From assembly GCA_018262855.1 (NCBI GenBank), contig JADFDO010000003.1, forward strand, positions 1 through 64,000: 64,000 bases of DNA. Direction: 5' to 3'. Position 1 is the first letter of the stretch. The number at the start of each line of letters is the position of its first letter. The notes below the pieces were generated by a model, which saw only the letters and a list, made by a program, of their open reading frames with translations, did no database searches and was not told where the DNA came from. Below, in pieces: positions 44,252 through 54,394 of this stretch. The DNA is from Methanolinea sp. (lineage in GTDB: Archaea; Halobacteriota; Methanomicrobia; Methanomicrobiales; Methanospirillaceae). A program made the translations under genes and the position numbers.

Positions 44252-45711
44252 AGGAGATGAGCGTAAGGGTCTTCCGTTTTGACCCCAGCGAGGATAAGGC
44301 ACCTCACTACCAGACATACCATGTGCAGGTCAATGAGGGCGCACGGGTCCTCCATCTCCTGCACGCCATTCATGAAGAGCATGATCCTACTCTCTCCTAT
44401 CGTTATTGTTGCGGATCAGGACAGTGCGGGAGCTGTGCTGTCAGGGTGAACGGGGAACCCGTTCTTGCATGCATGGAGGAGGCAAGGGATGGTATCACCA
44501 TCGAGCCCCTGGAACTTCCTGTTCAGAAGGACCTGATGGTTGATCTCGAACCCTATCTCGCATCGATATCTTCCCTGGCACCCAGGGAAGAGTTCGTCAT
44601 GCCACCGCAAGATGTCGTGGACACCATCAAACCGCTCCGGAGCTGCATTGAATGCCTCGCATGTGTCTCGGCATGTCCTGCTCTCAAGGTCATTGCATTC
44701 GCCGGACCTACCGCAATGCGGGAAGATCTGAGGCTCGCCCTCGACCCGCGTGACACCGAGGACCGGGTCACGGAAGCGGTGAAGGCAGGTCTTTTTACCT
44801 GCACCTCCTGCCAGGCCTGCTGGAAGGTATGTCCGAAAGATATTCAGATCCCCGGAAAAGCGATCGAGAAACTTCGTGCTCTCGCGAATAAGAAAGGACT
44901 GACCCTCCCGCGCCACCAGGAAGTGGAGAAGCTGGTTAAGGAGACCGGGAGGAGTGTCGTCCGGACAGAAACCTCGTTCCTTGAACAGGTACCTGAAGTC
45001 ATCGAACCTGTCGGACCGGTCAAGGCTACAGTAGGATTCTTTGTCGGGTGCATGTACAACCTCCGGCTCCCGAAGACTGCACTTGACGCCATGGAGGTAC
45101 TCAAAAGGAACGGCATCCGTGTCATCATACCAAAGGAGCAGGTGTGCTGTGGTTCCCCGCTTATCCGGACAGGGCAGGTGGATTATCTTGATACGCTGAA
45201 GAGAAGGAATATCGACGCCTTTGTTTTCAGAAAAATCGACACTGTACTTACGATGTGCGCCGGATGCGGGTCAACACTGAAAAACGACTACACCACCCCC
45301 TTCCGTGTCATGGACATCAACGAGTTGCTGACAAAGTTCGGGATCGAACCCCCTGCAAGGCTTTCTCTGAAGGCAACATACCACGACCCCTGCCATCTCC
45401 TTCGTGGTCAGGGGATACGCGATCTTCCCAGGGAACTCATTACCCAGGTTGTTGACCTGGTTGAGATGCCATCAATCTGCTGCGGGTCAGGAGGGGGTGT
45501 AAGGTCAGGGATTCCCGAGGAGGCTGCCGCACTTGCAGAAAAGCGAAGGGATGAGATCGAGAAGACAGGAGCGGATATCGTGATCAGCTCATGCCCATTC
45601 TGCGAGTTCCATATCATGGAGCACACCGATCGACCGGTGAAGAACATCACAACACTCCTCCTTGAGGGTTACCGCGAAAAAGACCGGAAAAAAATGGAAA
45701 AGCCTGTGTGA
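44248..45711 (+). CDS. tfrB: Thiol:fumarate reductase subunit B (iron-sulfur, HdrB-like)
   Basis: A 487-residue protein. The N-terminal [2Fe-2S] domain has C-C-G-S-G-Q-C-G-S-C; the ferredoxin part has C-I-E-C-L-A-C-V-S-A-C-P and C-T-S-C-Q-A-C-W-K-V-C-P; two CCG domains (C-C-G-S-P-L ... C-A-G-C-G; C-C-G-S-G-G-G ... C-P-F-C) make the thiol-oxidising half. The latter resemble HdrB, where CoM-SH and CoB-SH are handled. ATG 44248 overlaps the tfrA stop (ATGA). The 194 bases after it hold only the next promoter. Confidence 0.93.
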   Translation: MKEMSVRVFRFDPSEDKAPHYQTYHVQVNEGARVLHLLHAIHEEHDPTLSYRYCCGSGQCGSCAVRVNGEPVLACMEEARDGITIEPLELPVQKDLMVDLEPYLASISSLAPREEFVMPPQDVVDTIKPLRSCIECLACVSACPALKVIAFAGPTAMREDLRLALDPRDTEDRVTEAVKAGLFTCTSCQACWKVCPKDIQIPGKAIEKLRALANKKGLTLPRHQEVEKLVKETGRSVVRTETSFLEQVPEVIEPVGPVKATVGFFVGCMYNLRLPKTALDAMEVLKRNGIRVIIPKEQVCCGSPLIRTGQVDYLDTLKRRNIDAFVFRKIDTVLTMCAGCGSTLKNDYTTPFRVMDINELLTKFGIEPPARLSLKATYHDPCHLLRGQGIRDLPRELITQVVDLVEMPSICCGSGGGVRSGIPEEAAALAEKRRDEIEKTGADIVISSCPFCEFHIMEHTDRPVKNITTLLLEGYREKDRKKMEKPV

Positions 45712-45882
45712 TACGAAATTATCCTTTTTCTCCGGAAATTATCAAACATCCTGACTATAAAGAGATTCAGTCTCCTTTTTCGCCCGAAAGAAGAAATAAC
45801 GTGCCAATTCTGTTTCAAATCGACAAATGCAGGATAAAATTCTGATCGGGCTGGTGCAGGATCCAAAACGATTATTCCCGTT

Positions 45883-45893
45883 CATATAAATAC
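45883..45893 (+). promoter_or_regulatory. TATA box of the signalling operon
   Basis: CATATAAATAC ends 13 bases before the ATG at 45906, too close for a leader; a very short or absent leader is expected. It probably drives three overlapping genes to 49776. Confidence 0.4.
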
Positions 45894-45905
45894 TAACCCA
45901 TACCG

Positions 45906-47828
45906 ATGAAACTCCAGTCAAGAGTCCTGCTCCTTTATTTCATCATTGCTCTTCTTGTACTGGTTCTCATTGGAGGGGTCCTCCCCTCATCTCTCCACAA
46001 GCAGAATCTCAACACGGTCTCGGGACACTACATAGACCAGCTGCAGCACATCGATTTTGCCATCTCCAATTTTATCTCAAGCGTGAAGTATGACGTGCAT
46101 GAGCTGGCGACGAACGAGGATGTCCGGGCCAGGGATGATGCCGAATTCACCAGCTTTCTGAATGCATCTGAAGATTCCTTTTTCTACACGATAGGTCGTC
46201 AGGAACAGGAGATTGTCAATATCCTGAAGGGATACCAGCTCACACACCCTTACGTTGATTCAGTCTATATGGGCCGGGAGAATGGAGCATTTATAAGGGC
46301 ATTTCCGCGAGCCCGGCCTACTGCATATGATCCACGCACACGTCCCTGGTATATCCTTGCAATGTCGAACCCAGGAGAGATTATGGTCACAGAACCCTAT
46401 CAGGCAGTGACCACACCTGACGTGAATATCGGGATTGTCACCACCCTTCTTGATGAACGTGGAGACCCTTACGGGGTGGTTGGCGCCGACATCACCCTCG
46501 TAAGTCTCACGAATTATATATCGAGGTTTGATGTGGGAGATGATGCGGAGATGATCCTGGCGGACAAAAATGGGATGATCCTCGCCTCCAGAAATTCCTC
46601 GCTCCTTTTTGGAGATATCAGGAGCATCCTTGGCGAACAGACCGAACCTTTTCTCACGGTGAATGAGGGGGTAATTGTTCTCAACGACAGGTACCTCATT
46701 CACTATACCTCCCCTGAACTTGGCTGGAAGATAGGTGTCTTCATTCCGTTCAGTTCTGTCGAGGAGCAGATCAATCAGTCCATTCAGATGATTCTCCTTT
46801 TTGTCCTGATCGCCCTCGGGCTGCTCAGCATAATCACAGTGGTCATTCTCAACCACACTGTTATTACTCCACTCTCAAGCCTGACTGATACCACAAGGAG
46901 GATTGCAGAGACCGGGGACCTGAACCAGGAGATAGAGAAAAGAAGTTCTGGTGAGATCGGGATGCTTGCGAACTCTTTTGGAGCAATGGTTGACAGGTTG
47001 CGACAGGAAGGACAGGAAAAGGACAAAGCACTCGCTGAACTTTCACAATACCGGGACCATCTTGAAGACCTCGTTGCTGAACGTACGCGTGAACTGGCCC
47101 TTGCAAAGGAGTCTGCCGAATCTGCCGACCGCCTGAAATCTGTCTTTCTTGCAACAATGTCCCATGAATTGAGGACGCCTCTGAACTCCATCATAGGTTT
47201 CTCGGGGATTCTCCTCCAGGAACTGGCAGGTCCCCTGAACGACGAACAGAAGAAACAGCTCACCATGGTCTCCGAGAGTGCGGATCACCTGCTTGCCCTG
47301 ATCAATGATGTTCTGGACATCTCGAAGATCGAAGCTGGGCAGCTGAAACTCGCACACGAACCTTTCGACCTGAAAAAATCCATCGAAAAAGTACTGAGGA
47401 CGGTCACGTCCCTTGCAGAGAGAAAAGGCATCCGGCTCGAGAGTGAGATCGACTCTTCCGTTGGCGAAGTGAGGGGCGACAGCCGGCGTGTAGAACAGGT
47501 GCTTCTCAACCTACTATCCAACGCCATCAAGTTTACCGAACAGGGCTATATCAGACTTGATTGTACGCGACAGGGAAAGGATATCTTCATATGTGTGAAA
47601 GATACGGGGATTGGTATCCGGGAGGCTGACATGGAGAAACTTTTCAAGCCATTCCGCCAGATCGATACGGGTCTCACCCGACAGTATGAAGGAACAGGGC
47701 TTGGCCTCTCCATTTCGAAAAAGCTTGTCCACCTGATGGGAGGTACTATTAACGCAGAGAGCGAATATGGCAAAGGGAGTACCTTTTACTTCACCATTCC
47801 AGGGGACGGGGGGCAGGACACACCATGA
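45906..47828 (+). CDS. Membrane sensor histidine kinase: dCache, HAMP, HisKA, HATPase
   Basis: A 640-residue kinase. A first membrane helix (about residues 7-29) is followed by an extracytoplasmic dCache-type sensor domain (D-P-R-T-R-P-W-Y near residue 143), a second helix near 296-318 and a HAMP segment. HisKA includes [10 protein letters not shown] with phosphoacceptor His420; the HATPase has [16 protein letters not shown] and G-T-G-L-G-L-S. It senses an outside ligand and phosphorylates the next gene's product, which overlaps it by four bases. Confidence 0.92.
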   Translation: MKLQSRVLLLYFIIALLVLVLIGGVLPSSLHKQNLNTVSGHYIDQLQHIDFAISNFISSVKYDVHELATNEDVRARDDAEFTSFLNASEDSFFYTIGRQEQEIVNILKGYQLTHPYVDSVYMGRENGAFIRAFPRARPTAYDPRTRPWYILAMSNPGEIMVTEPYQAVTTPDVNIGIVTTLLDERGDPYGVVGADITLVSLTNYISRFDVGDDAEMILADKNGMILASRNSSLLFGDIRSILGEQTEPFLTVNEGVIVLNDRYLIHYTSPELGWKIGVFIPFSSVEEQINQSIQMILLFVLIALGLLSIITVVILNHTVITPLSSLTDTTRRIAETGDLNQEIEKRSSGEIGMLANSFGAMVDRLRQEGQEKDKALAELSQYRDHLEDLVAERTRELALAKESAESADRLKSVFLATMSHELRTPLNSIIGFSGILLQELAGPLNDEQKKQLTMVSESADHLLALINDVLDISKIEAGQLKLAHEPFDLKKSIEKVLRTVTSLAERKGIRLESEIDSSVGEVRGDSRRVEQVLLNLLSNAIKFTEQGYIRLDCTRQGKDIFICVKDTGIGIREADMEKLFKPFRQIDTGLTRQYEGTGLGLSISKKLVHLMGGTINAESEYGKGSTFYFTIPGDGGQDTP

Positions 47829-48208
47829 AAATACTCTATATTGAGGACAACGACCAGAATTTTTACCTGGTAAATTATATTCTCCGGGCAAAAGGATATG
47901 AAGTGATTCGGGCACGGGATGGGAGAGAAGGTGTGAAACTGGCAGAAGAACAGGAACCCATGCTTATCCTGCTCGATATCCAGTTACCGGTTATGGACGG
48001 GTACGCTACCGCACGTGAACTGCGGACCATCTCCCGACTCTCAGGAATACCGATCGTGGCGTTGACTTCATACGCCATGGCAGGGGATCGTGAGAAGGCT
48101 CTCTCCGCAGGATGCATTGGATATATTGAAAAACCAATCAATCCAAAAACTTTTGTGGCACAGATAGAAGAATATCTCGTTCCAGAACATCAAGCGAGTA
48201 AACCGTGA
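47825..48208 (+). CDS. Single-domain response regulator
   Basis: A 127-residue stand-alone receiver: acidic pair E-D-N near residues 7-9, phosphoacceptor Asp51 ([11 protein letters not shown]), Thr near residue 83 and Lys in E-K-P-I near residue 103. It has no output domain, so it must signal by binding a partner, perhaps as a phosphorelay step between the kinases on either side. Four-base overlaps with both neighbours. Confidence 0.92.
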   Translation: MKILYIEDNDQNFYLVNYILRAKGYEVIRARDGREGVKLAEEQEPMLILLDIQLPVMDGYATARELRTISRLSGIPIVALTSYAMAGDREKALSAGCIGYIEKPINPKTFVAQIEEYLVPEHQASKP

Positions 48209-49776
48209 CACGGATCCTGATCGTTGATGATATCCAGACCAATATCTACCTCCTGGAATCAATCCTTAAAGGGTATGGGTTCTCGGTAGTCTCTGCAAGG
48301 AACGGATCTGAAGCACTTGATGTGGCACGAAAAGATCCTCCCGATCTCATTATCACGGATATTCTGATGCCGGTGATGGACGGGTTCGAGCTCTGCAGGC
48401 AATGGAAGGCTGATCCACTCCTGGAAAAAATCCCTTTCGTATTTTACACTGCGACGTATACCGACCCGAGGGATGAACAATTTGCCATGAGCCTCGGGGC
48501 GGAACGGTTCATTGTCAAGCCCCAGAAACCTGAGGTTCTCGCCCGCGTCGTGCAGGATGTCCTGAATCAACGCGAAGAGGGAGGTGGTTTATCCGAAACC
48601 AGGCCCCTTGGCGACGAGATGGAGATACTCTGCCAGTACAACGAGGTACTCTTCCGAAAGCTTGAGAGCAAGGTGGTTCAGCTCCACGCCGACATCGAAG
48701 AGAGAAAGCGCATTGAAGCAAAACTGTCGGAAAACGAAGAATTTCTTGATGCTATCATCGAGAATATCCCTGACATGATCTTTGTCAAGGATGCCCAGAA
48801 TCTGCGCTTCGTGCGGTTCAACCAGGCCGGCGAAGCATTGGTCGGGTTTACCCGGGAAGAGATGTATGGGAAAAACGACCATGATTTTTTCCCGAGCGAA
48901 CAGGCAGACTTCTTCATCGAGAAAGATCGGGAAGTGCTGGCCGGAAAAAACATCCTGGATATTCCCCGTGAAACCATCAGGACAAGATATAAAGGGACAC
49001 GTATCATCCATACCAAAAAAATCCCGATTTTGTCGAGAACGGATGAACCAAAATACCTGCTCGGAATTTCCGAGGATATCACCGAGCGGATCGTTGCCGA
49101 GGAAGCGCTCGCCCGGGCCGTCAATAAACTGAATCTTCTGAATGCTATCACGTTCGACGAGATCCAGAACGCCGTCTTCTCGCTTTCGGGGTACCTGGAC
49201 CTGATGAAAAAGAATCCGACAGGAGATTCACTGAAGCAATACCTTGAAAAACAGACTGCGATCACGGAGGCAATGAGAAATTCACTCGATTTTGCGAAGA
49301 TGTACCAGGATCTGGGGCAGAAACCCCCAACATGGCAGAATGTCATGTACTCGTTCCTCTTCGCATTATCGCATATCGATACACCATCTTTTTCGCGAAG
49401 CATCGAAGTAGAAGGCCTTGAGATCTATGCCGATCCCCTGCTGGAAATGGTCTTCCTCACCCTGATTCACAACGTGATACAGCACGCCAGGGGAGCTACT
49501 GCAATTTCGCTCTACTACCGTGAATCTGAAGAGGGCATCACGCTCTTTTTCGAGGATAACGGCGAAGGTATCCCGGATGATTCGAAGGAAATGATATTCG
49601 AGAGGGAATGTGAGGGGAAGAAGCGTCTCGGGCTCTTTCTTTCCCGTGAAATCCTTTCGATTACGGACATCACGATACATGAGACAGGGACACATGGCAG
49701 GGGGGCACGGTTCGAGTTAGCCGTCCCAAAGGGTGCCTACCGGTTCACAGGAGTCCCGGAAAGCCCCAGGGTCTAA
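48205..49776 (+). CDS. REC-PAS-histidine-kinase-like protein lacking the usual phosphoacceptor histidine
   Basis: A 523-residue cytoplasmic protein: receiver domain (residues 1-125, Asp52 in T-D-I-L-M-P-V-M-D-G), a coiled linker, a PAS domain (about 175-295, K-D-A-Q-N-L-R-F) and a kinase-like region. Where methanogen kinases of this type have T-R-H-D-I-x-N at the dimerisation helix, this one has T-F-D-E-I-Q-N, so Asp318 replaces histidine. The ATPase domain keeps an N-box (N-V-I-Q-H) and G1 (D-N-G-E-G-I-P). It probably acts as a receptor or ATPase output rather than a kinase. The start is GTG 48205. Confidence 0.85.
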   Translation: MTRILIVDDIQTNIYLLESILKGYGFSVVSARNGSEALDVARKDPPDLIITDILMPVMDGFELCRQWKADPLLEKIPFVFYTATYTDPRDEQFAMSLGAERFIVKPQKPEVLARVVQDVLNQREEGGGLSETRPLGDEMEILCQYNEVLFRKLESKVVQLHADIEERKRIEAKLSENEEFLDAIIENIPDMIFVKDAQNLRFVRFNQAGEALVGFTREEMYGKNDHDFFPSEQADFFIEKDREVLAGKNILDIPRETIRTRYKGTRIIHTKKIPILSRTDEPKYLLGISEDITERIVAEEALARAVNKLNLLNAITFDEIQNAVFSLSGYLDLMKKNPTGDSLKQYLEKQTAITEAMRNSLDFAKMYQDLGQKPPTWQNVMYSFLFALSHIDTPSFSRSIEVEGLEIYADPLLEMVFLTLIHNVIQHARGATAISLYYRESEEGITLFFEDNGEGIPDDSKEMIFERECEGKKRLGLFLSREILSITDITIHETGTHGRGARFELAVPKGAYRFTGVPESPRV

Positions 49777-50125
49777 AGTCAGATTATTTTAGGATCTTCG
49801 CTACCTGGTGTAGGCAGGATAGACGAACCGAGTCCATTTTGTGGGGGCGGTTCAGTGACTGAATTGGTATGCATAGAACAAACTCGATTCAATCTCCCAT
49901 GCAACACAGCGAGGAGGAATTTTTTAGGCATGAGTTGATCCTGATGACCGATTTATGAGTTACAGATACCCTTCCCCATTTGAGAAATGGCTGGGTGATG
50001 CTGTGGCCTGCAGGATCGCAGTTCTCTTCCGATATGGACCTGCACCCATCCATTGCTTCTCCGAATGGTTCAGGACGCTCTCCGGTTGAAAAGAACTACG
50101 ACACCTGACCGAATTGTAGCGGGAT
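49777..50125. other. Intergenic stretch without recognised feature
   Basis: About 350 bases between the signalling operon and the convergent NreA gene. No ORF, RNA fold or repeat is clear to me. Confidence 0.6.
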
Positions 50126-51310
50126 TCAGGCGACTTCCCTTCCGGGTTTTAAGAATGCATCCAGTGTTGTCTGCCTGACATGGAACTGGGATTTGAGAAG
50201 AGTGCTCTCACCAATGAACCTCTCCATCGGGAATTGCATCCGCGTTGAAATATCAAAAAGTGCCGAGGAGAGATCCTCAAATTCACGGTACGGCTGGAGC
50301 ATCGCCTGGCGCACATTCTCACGAACGTTGAATACTCCCATCGGGATATACCCCTTCCTGGCCTCCCGCAGAACGAATGCCCCGGCCTGGACCCTCTGTC
50401 TCTCCAGCCCTTCAAGGACCGCCATCTTGCAGGAGTAATAGCAGCCACCGACACTGGAATACTCCTTTTTACCCCTGAACTCCTCGTGGTCGGAGAAGAG
50501 GACCTCCTCATCTCCCCTGATATGCAGAAAGGCCTCCATCCATTCATACTGCCAGGCGGTGGGGAGCAGTATGACTGCATAGTGATTGTTGAGGCTTTCA
50601 AATTCGTGAACCCTGACGGTGTCGATCAGGTTGTTCTGCCGGACACGGGAGAGAAACCGGCCTGCAAGGGTGGTATCGCAGGCAGTAATCGACCATCGGG
50701 TGGGAACAAGCCGCCTTTTAGGCCCGCATCCAAGTGCGCCCACCGAGAGGGCTTTCTGGATGCTGCTGAAAGGGATGCCATTTTGCTGAAGCTCGAAGAT
50801 CGCATCCGATGCCGAAAGATCGCTGTCATAGTAACAGCGTTCCAGGTGGGGTTCAAACCGACTGCTCTCGGCCCTGAAATCAATGAGCTCGGCGCTCGGG
50901 CCAAACGGAGTATGCTCCTCTGAAAAAGAAGTCCCCGCAGGCTTTTCAGCGAACGATGCCTCGCTCTCGAGGGATCCCGCAGAGAGTGCAATCTCCTGGA
51001 GCCGTATGGCATTCCGATCATTGGTCTGGTTGACATCCTGGAGCCTTTTACCCCTCACGAGATCAAGCCGGCAGGAGAGGATATCCTCCTGAGACCATCC
51101 TGCAGGGATCCAGGATTCAGGGGTATCCATGATCCCGCATTCCTCTCTCACGGGGGCAATCAGAGGCCCTGCAAACACCCTCGGGTAATTCCAGCTTCCC
51201 ACAAATACCGATGGGGGGGTGCTCCCTTCCATGGTCTTATCGATCTCCCTCGAGGTTCCCATCCTGGAGGTCGTGATTGCACGAAGGTACGCTCCTTTGC
51301 CCAGAGCCAT
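50126..51310 (-). CDS. nreA: DNA repair protein NreA with PCNA-binding tail
   Basis: A 394-residue member of the archaeal Nre family (DUF650/DUF651). F-V-G-S-W-N-Y-P-R-V-F-A-G-P lies near residue 36 and W-S-I-T-A-C-D near residue 210. The C-terminus ends in Q-T-T-L-D-A-F-L plus eight residues, a good PIP box for binding the sliding clamp. NreA acts in repair of DNA damage in archaea. Single gene; ATG start. Confidence 0.92.
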   Translation of the reverse strand: MALGKGAYLRAITTSRMGTSREIDKTMEGSTPPSVFVGSWNYPRVFAGPLIAPVREECGIMDTPESWIPAGWSQEDILSCRLDLVRGKRLQDVNQTNDRNAIRLQEIALSAGSLESEASFAEKPAGTSFSEEHTPFGPSAELIDFRAESSRFEPHLERCYYDSDLSASDAIFELQQNGIPFSSIQKALSVGALGCGPKRRLVPTRWSITACDTTLAGRFLSRVRQNNLIDTVRVHEFESLNNHYAVILLPTAWQYEWMEAFLHIRGDEEVLFSDHEEFRGKKEYSSVGGCYYSCKMAVLEGLERQRVQAGAFVLREARKGYIPMGVFNVRENVRQAMLQPYREFEDLSSALFDISTRMQFPMERFIGESTLLKSQFHVRQTTLDAFLKPGREVA

Positions 51311-51376
51311 GGCTTCTGAATACTCTGAAATGCCACGCTATAAACCTGCATGATGCAGTGGGAAAGTGGAGTGCCG

Positions 51377-51928
51377 CTACACTCCCATGAGCGTGAGCAG
51401 GATGCAGATGCAGACCGGGATGGTAAGGTTGTCATCGACGGGGGATACAAGCTCGACAATCCCTGCAACAAGCGAGGCCGCGAATGCCTGGAGGGGGGAG
51501 ATGAGGATGAGAAGGGCTGCAGTGTTCACAAGGATACCCGCAACAGTTCCTTCAAACGATTTCCCGTTCGTGATGCGATGCTTCCCAAAGTGAATACCGG
51601 CAAGAGTTGCCACCCCATCGAGGACTGCTATTGTCAGGATAGAGGGAACAGCAACCGCTGTGGGAAAGAAGATTACGCAGAAGAGGGCACTGGCAGTGAA
51701 AAAAAACGCCCCCTTCCCCGGATATTCCCCTTCACGCTCCAGGTTCGTGATGAGAAGGGTGATCAGTGGTATATGAAATCCCCTGCGCACACCCTCCGCA
51801 AGGATAAATCCAATGAAGATGGACGCGCCAAGGAGGGCGATCATCATGTCCTTCGGAAGGAGATTCGCAAGGGCTGCAATTCCTACACCAAAGAACATGT
51901 GGATGATCTTTCGCGCCTCTTCGTGCAT
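51377..51928 (-). CDS. CTP-dependent dolichol/diacylglycerol kinase-like membrane protein
   Basis: A 183-residue membrane protein with about six helices. E-E-A-R-K-I-I-H-M-F-F-G near the N-terminus and G-K-S-F-E-G-T-V-A-G near residue 122 match the SEC59/DGK1 CTP-transfer kinase family. It probably phosphorylates a polyprenol or archaeal lipid alcohol with CTP. A longer in-frame region lies on another frame and is not coding. Confidence 0.78.
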   Translation of the reverse strand: MHEEARKIIHMFFGVGIAALANLLPKDMMIALLGASIFIGFILAEGVRRGFHIPLITLLITNLEREGEYPGKGAFFFTASALFCVIFFPTAVAVPSILTIAVLDGVATLAGIHFGKHRITNGKSFEGTVAGILVNTAALLILISPLQAFAASLVAGIVELVSPVDDNLTIPVCICILLTLMGV

Positions 51929-52014
51929 TGATTAAAGTGGGAAGGGATGCACCATAACAGGTGGGATTTGAACCCGGTGAATTTGATGAACGATGTGGTT
52001 GAATAGTACCAGTA

Positions 52015-53232
52015 ATGTCAGGAGAGCTTCCGGACTGCAGCCCTGGGTGGACCGAAAACACAGACGTAACAGACGATATCATCATCTCCGGCAGCCCGGT
52101 GCTAAGGTATTCCGGGGAGTTCTGGACTTCGGGGCAGCGGAAAGGATCTTCACTCCATGAGATTTCGTACCGTGCATGCTTCAAACCACAACTCCCGGCA
52201 TTCTTCATCCGGCAACTCACAAGTGAGGGTGACCTCGTCTACGATCCCTTCAACGGCCGTGGAACCACCGCGATTGAGGCTGCACTCCAGAGGAGGGCCG
52301 TCGCAGCGAACGACATCAATCCACTCTCACTGATCCTCACCCTGCCCCGCCTCCAGCCCCCTGATGCATGGGAGGTGAAGAAGAGGCTTGACGAGATACC
52401 CTATCGTGGAGATAACAGAGTGGACATCGACCTCTCCATGTTTTATCATCAGGAAACGGAAGCAGAGATCGTCTCCCTGCGTGGGTATCTACTCGAGAAG
52501 GCACATACGGGAACTCTCGATCATATTGACGAATGGATCCGGATGGTTGCAACCAACCGGCTTACAGGGCACTCCCCGGGCTTTTTCTCTGTCTATACCC
52601 TCCCTCCGAACCAGGCAGTCTCAGCGGAACGGCAGGTTCTCATAAACAGAAAAAGGAACCAGAAACCAGGATACCGGGACACGAAAGACCTGATATACAG
52701 GAAAACACGCTCCCTCCTAAAGGGTGTGGATGAAACAGCAAGAGATAATCTCCGGTATGCGGGCGAAAATGCTGTCCTCTTGTCAAGGGACGCAAGGGAC
52801 ACCCCTGAGTTAAAAGCTGGTTCCGTGCAGCTCACCGTCACATCACCACCTTTTCTCGATGTAGTCCAGTATTCCCGGGATAACTGGCTCCGGTGCTGGT
52901 TCAACGGGATCGATACGCAGACGATCGAGAAGGATATCACGATGACGCGCTCTCTCCGGGAATGGGAGGAAGTCATGCACGGTACATTCCGGGAGCTGTT
53001 CAGGATCACAAAGCCAGGAGGATACGTTGCCTTTGAGGTCGGCGAAGTGAGGAGGGGGGCCGTGAAGCTTGATGAAGTCGTGGTCCCGCTTGGAACCCGG
53101 GCAGGGTTCTCCTGCCAGGGAATCCTCGTGAACTGCCAGCACTTCACGAAGACCTCCCATATCTGGGGCATCGGAAACAATGATTCCGGGACCAATACCA
53201 ACCGTATCGTGGTCTTTAAAAAAGGGTTTTAG
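52015..53232 (+). CDS. DNA (cytosine-N4 or adenine-N6) methyltransferase, orphan
   Basis: A 405-residue SAM-dependent enzyme. The SAM-binding motif D-P-F-N-G-R-G-T-T lies near residue 78 and the catalytic T-S-P-P-F near residue 280, so the SAM motif comes first, unlike many N4-cytosine enzymes. The S-P-P-F form suggests cytosine-N4 methylation. C-terminal P-G-G-Y-V-A-F-E-V-G-E-V is a typical late motif. No restriction gene lies beside it. An RNA target cannot be ruled out. Confidence 0.78.
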   Translation: MSGELPDCSPGWTENTDVTDDIIISGSPVLRYSGEFWTSGQRKGSSLHEISYRACFKPQLPAFFIRQLTSEGDLVYDPFNGRGTTAIEAALQRRAVAANDINPLSLILTLPRLQPPDAWEVKKRLDEIPYRGDNRVDIDLSMFYHQETEAEIVSLRGYLLEKAHTGTLDHIDEWIRMVATNRLTGHSPGFFSVYTLPPNQAVSAERQVLINRKRNQKPGYRDTKDLIYRKTRSLLKGVDETARDNLRYAGENAVLLSRDARDTPELKAGSVQLTVTSPPFLDVVQYSRDNWLRCWFNGIDTQTIEKDITMTRSLREWEEVMHGTFRELFRITKPGGYVAFEVGEVRRGAVKLDEVVVPLGTRAGFSCQGILVNCQHFTKTSHIWGIGNNDSGTNTNRIVVFKKGF

Positions 53233-53245
53233 CAGAGGTTCTTTC

Positions 53246-54394
53246 CTATTTTGTCAGGTAAGCGTACGCTTCCAATGCCGCCTTCGCTCCTTCTCCCGCG
53301 GCGGTGATAATCTGCTTGGTCCTGATATTCGTCACATCGCCAGCCGCGAAGACCCCTGGGAAGCTTGTGTTGCAATTGATATCGATCACGATCTCCTTCA
53401 TCTCGTTCAGCATCAGGAAGCCCTCAAGAAAGTCGGTATTCGGAATCCACCCCACCTCCGCAAACACCCCATCGAGAGCAATAACGGTCTCTTTCCCGGA
53501 ATCGCGGTCCTTTATCGTAATACCGTTCAACATTGCATTGCCCTGGAGCGAAGAGATCGTGTGGTTTTCGTATGTGATGATATTCTTCTGCTCGCGGTAC
53601 CTGGTAATGTACGCTTCGTCAGCCTTGATCGTGCTCCGAACAATCAGGTAGACGGTCTTTGCGATTTTGCTCATCTCGATGGCAGTCTGTAGCGCAGAGT
53701 TCCCGCCACCAACCACGGCAACCACCTTGTCCCGGAAGAGCGGGCCGTCGCAGGTCGAGCAGGTCGAAAGCCCCCGTCCAAGGTATCTCTCCTCTCCCTC
53801 GACCCCGAGTTTCCTGGGACGTTTTCCCTGGGTCAGGATGACGGTTTTCGCCGAGTATGTTGCCCCTGTGGCGGTCTCGGCGAGGAAGATCTCCCCCTCT
53901 TTCCTTATGGAGGCCACGCGGTCCAGTTCAAGGCTGATATGCTCCTCTCTGACCTGTTCCTCGAACCTGTGCATCAAATCTTCTCCCGAGACCATCCGGT
54001 ATCCCATGTAGTTCTCGATTGCCCAGCTCTCGAGTGCCTGCCCCCCGATGTTCTCGGAGATTATCACCGTTTTTAACATCTTTCTTGAGCAATATACCCC
54101 TGCGGTGAGCCCTCCCGGACCGGCCCCCACAATCAATACATCATAGATATCCCCTGGCTTCGCACTCCCGAAAAGTTCATTCAACCGCTGGGCATCAAAC
54201 CCCACAATAACCTCGTCATCAACGACAATCACGGGGACTCCGTACTGGCCTGAGATCTCCACCATCTTTTTGGCCTGTTCCCGGTCAGTTCCCACATCGA
54301 TGGCCATGTAGTCCACATCATATTTATCCAAAAAAGCCTTCACCATGCGACAGTAGGGGCAGTTCTGGGTAGAATACACAGTAACCCTGGGCAT
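53246..54394 (-). CDS. Glutaredoxin-thioredoxin reductase fusion
   Basis: A 382-residue fusion. Residues 1-78 form a glutaredoxin-like domain with C-P-Y-C (residues 13-16) and cis-proline V-P-V-I. Residues 83-382 are a TrxB-like reductase: FAD motif G-A-G-P-G-G-L-T-A-G, redox-active C-S-T-C-D-G and NAD(P) motif G-G-G-N-S-A-L-Q. The fused domain may be the direct electron acceptor of the reductase. NADPH-binding residues are not the classic H-R-R-x-x-x-R, so the donor may be NADH or reduced F420. Convergent with the methyltransferase gene. Confidence 0.92.
   Translation of the reverse strand: MPRVTVYSTQNCPYCRMVKAFLDKYDVDYMAIDVGTDREQAKKMVEISGQYGVPVIVVDDEVIVGFDAQRLNELFGSAKPGDIYDVLIVGAGPGGLTAGVYCSRKMLKTVIISENIGGQALESWAIENYMGYRMVSGEDLMHRFEEQVREEHISLELDRVASIRKEGEIFLAETATGATYSAKTVILTQGKRPRKLGVEGEERYLGRGLSTCSTCDGPLFRDKVVAVVGGGNSALQTAIEMSKIAKTVYLIVRSTIKADEAYITRYREQKNIITYENHTISSLQGNAMLNGITIKDRDSGKETVIALDGVFAEVGWIPNTDFLEGFLMLNEMKEIVIDINCNTSFPGVFAAGDVTNIRTKQIITAAGEGAKAALEAYAYLTK

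Noticed and set aside
51941-52000. tRNA-like T-arm on the minus strand (GGGTTCAAATCCC)
   Set aside because: Only the loop and three stem pairs match; no acceptor or anticodon arms can be drawn, so it is neither a tRNA nor a clear attachment-site remnant.
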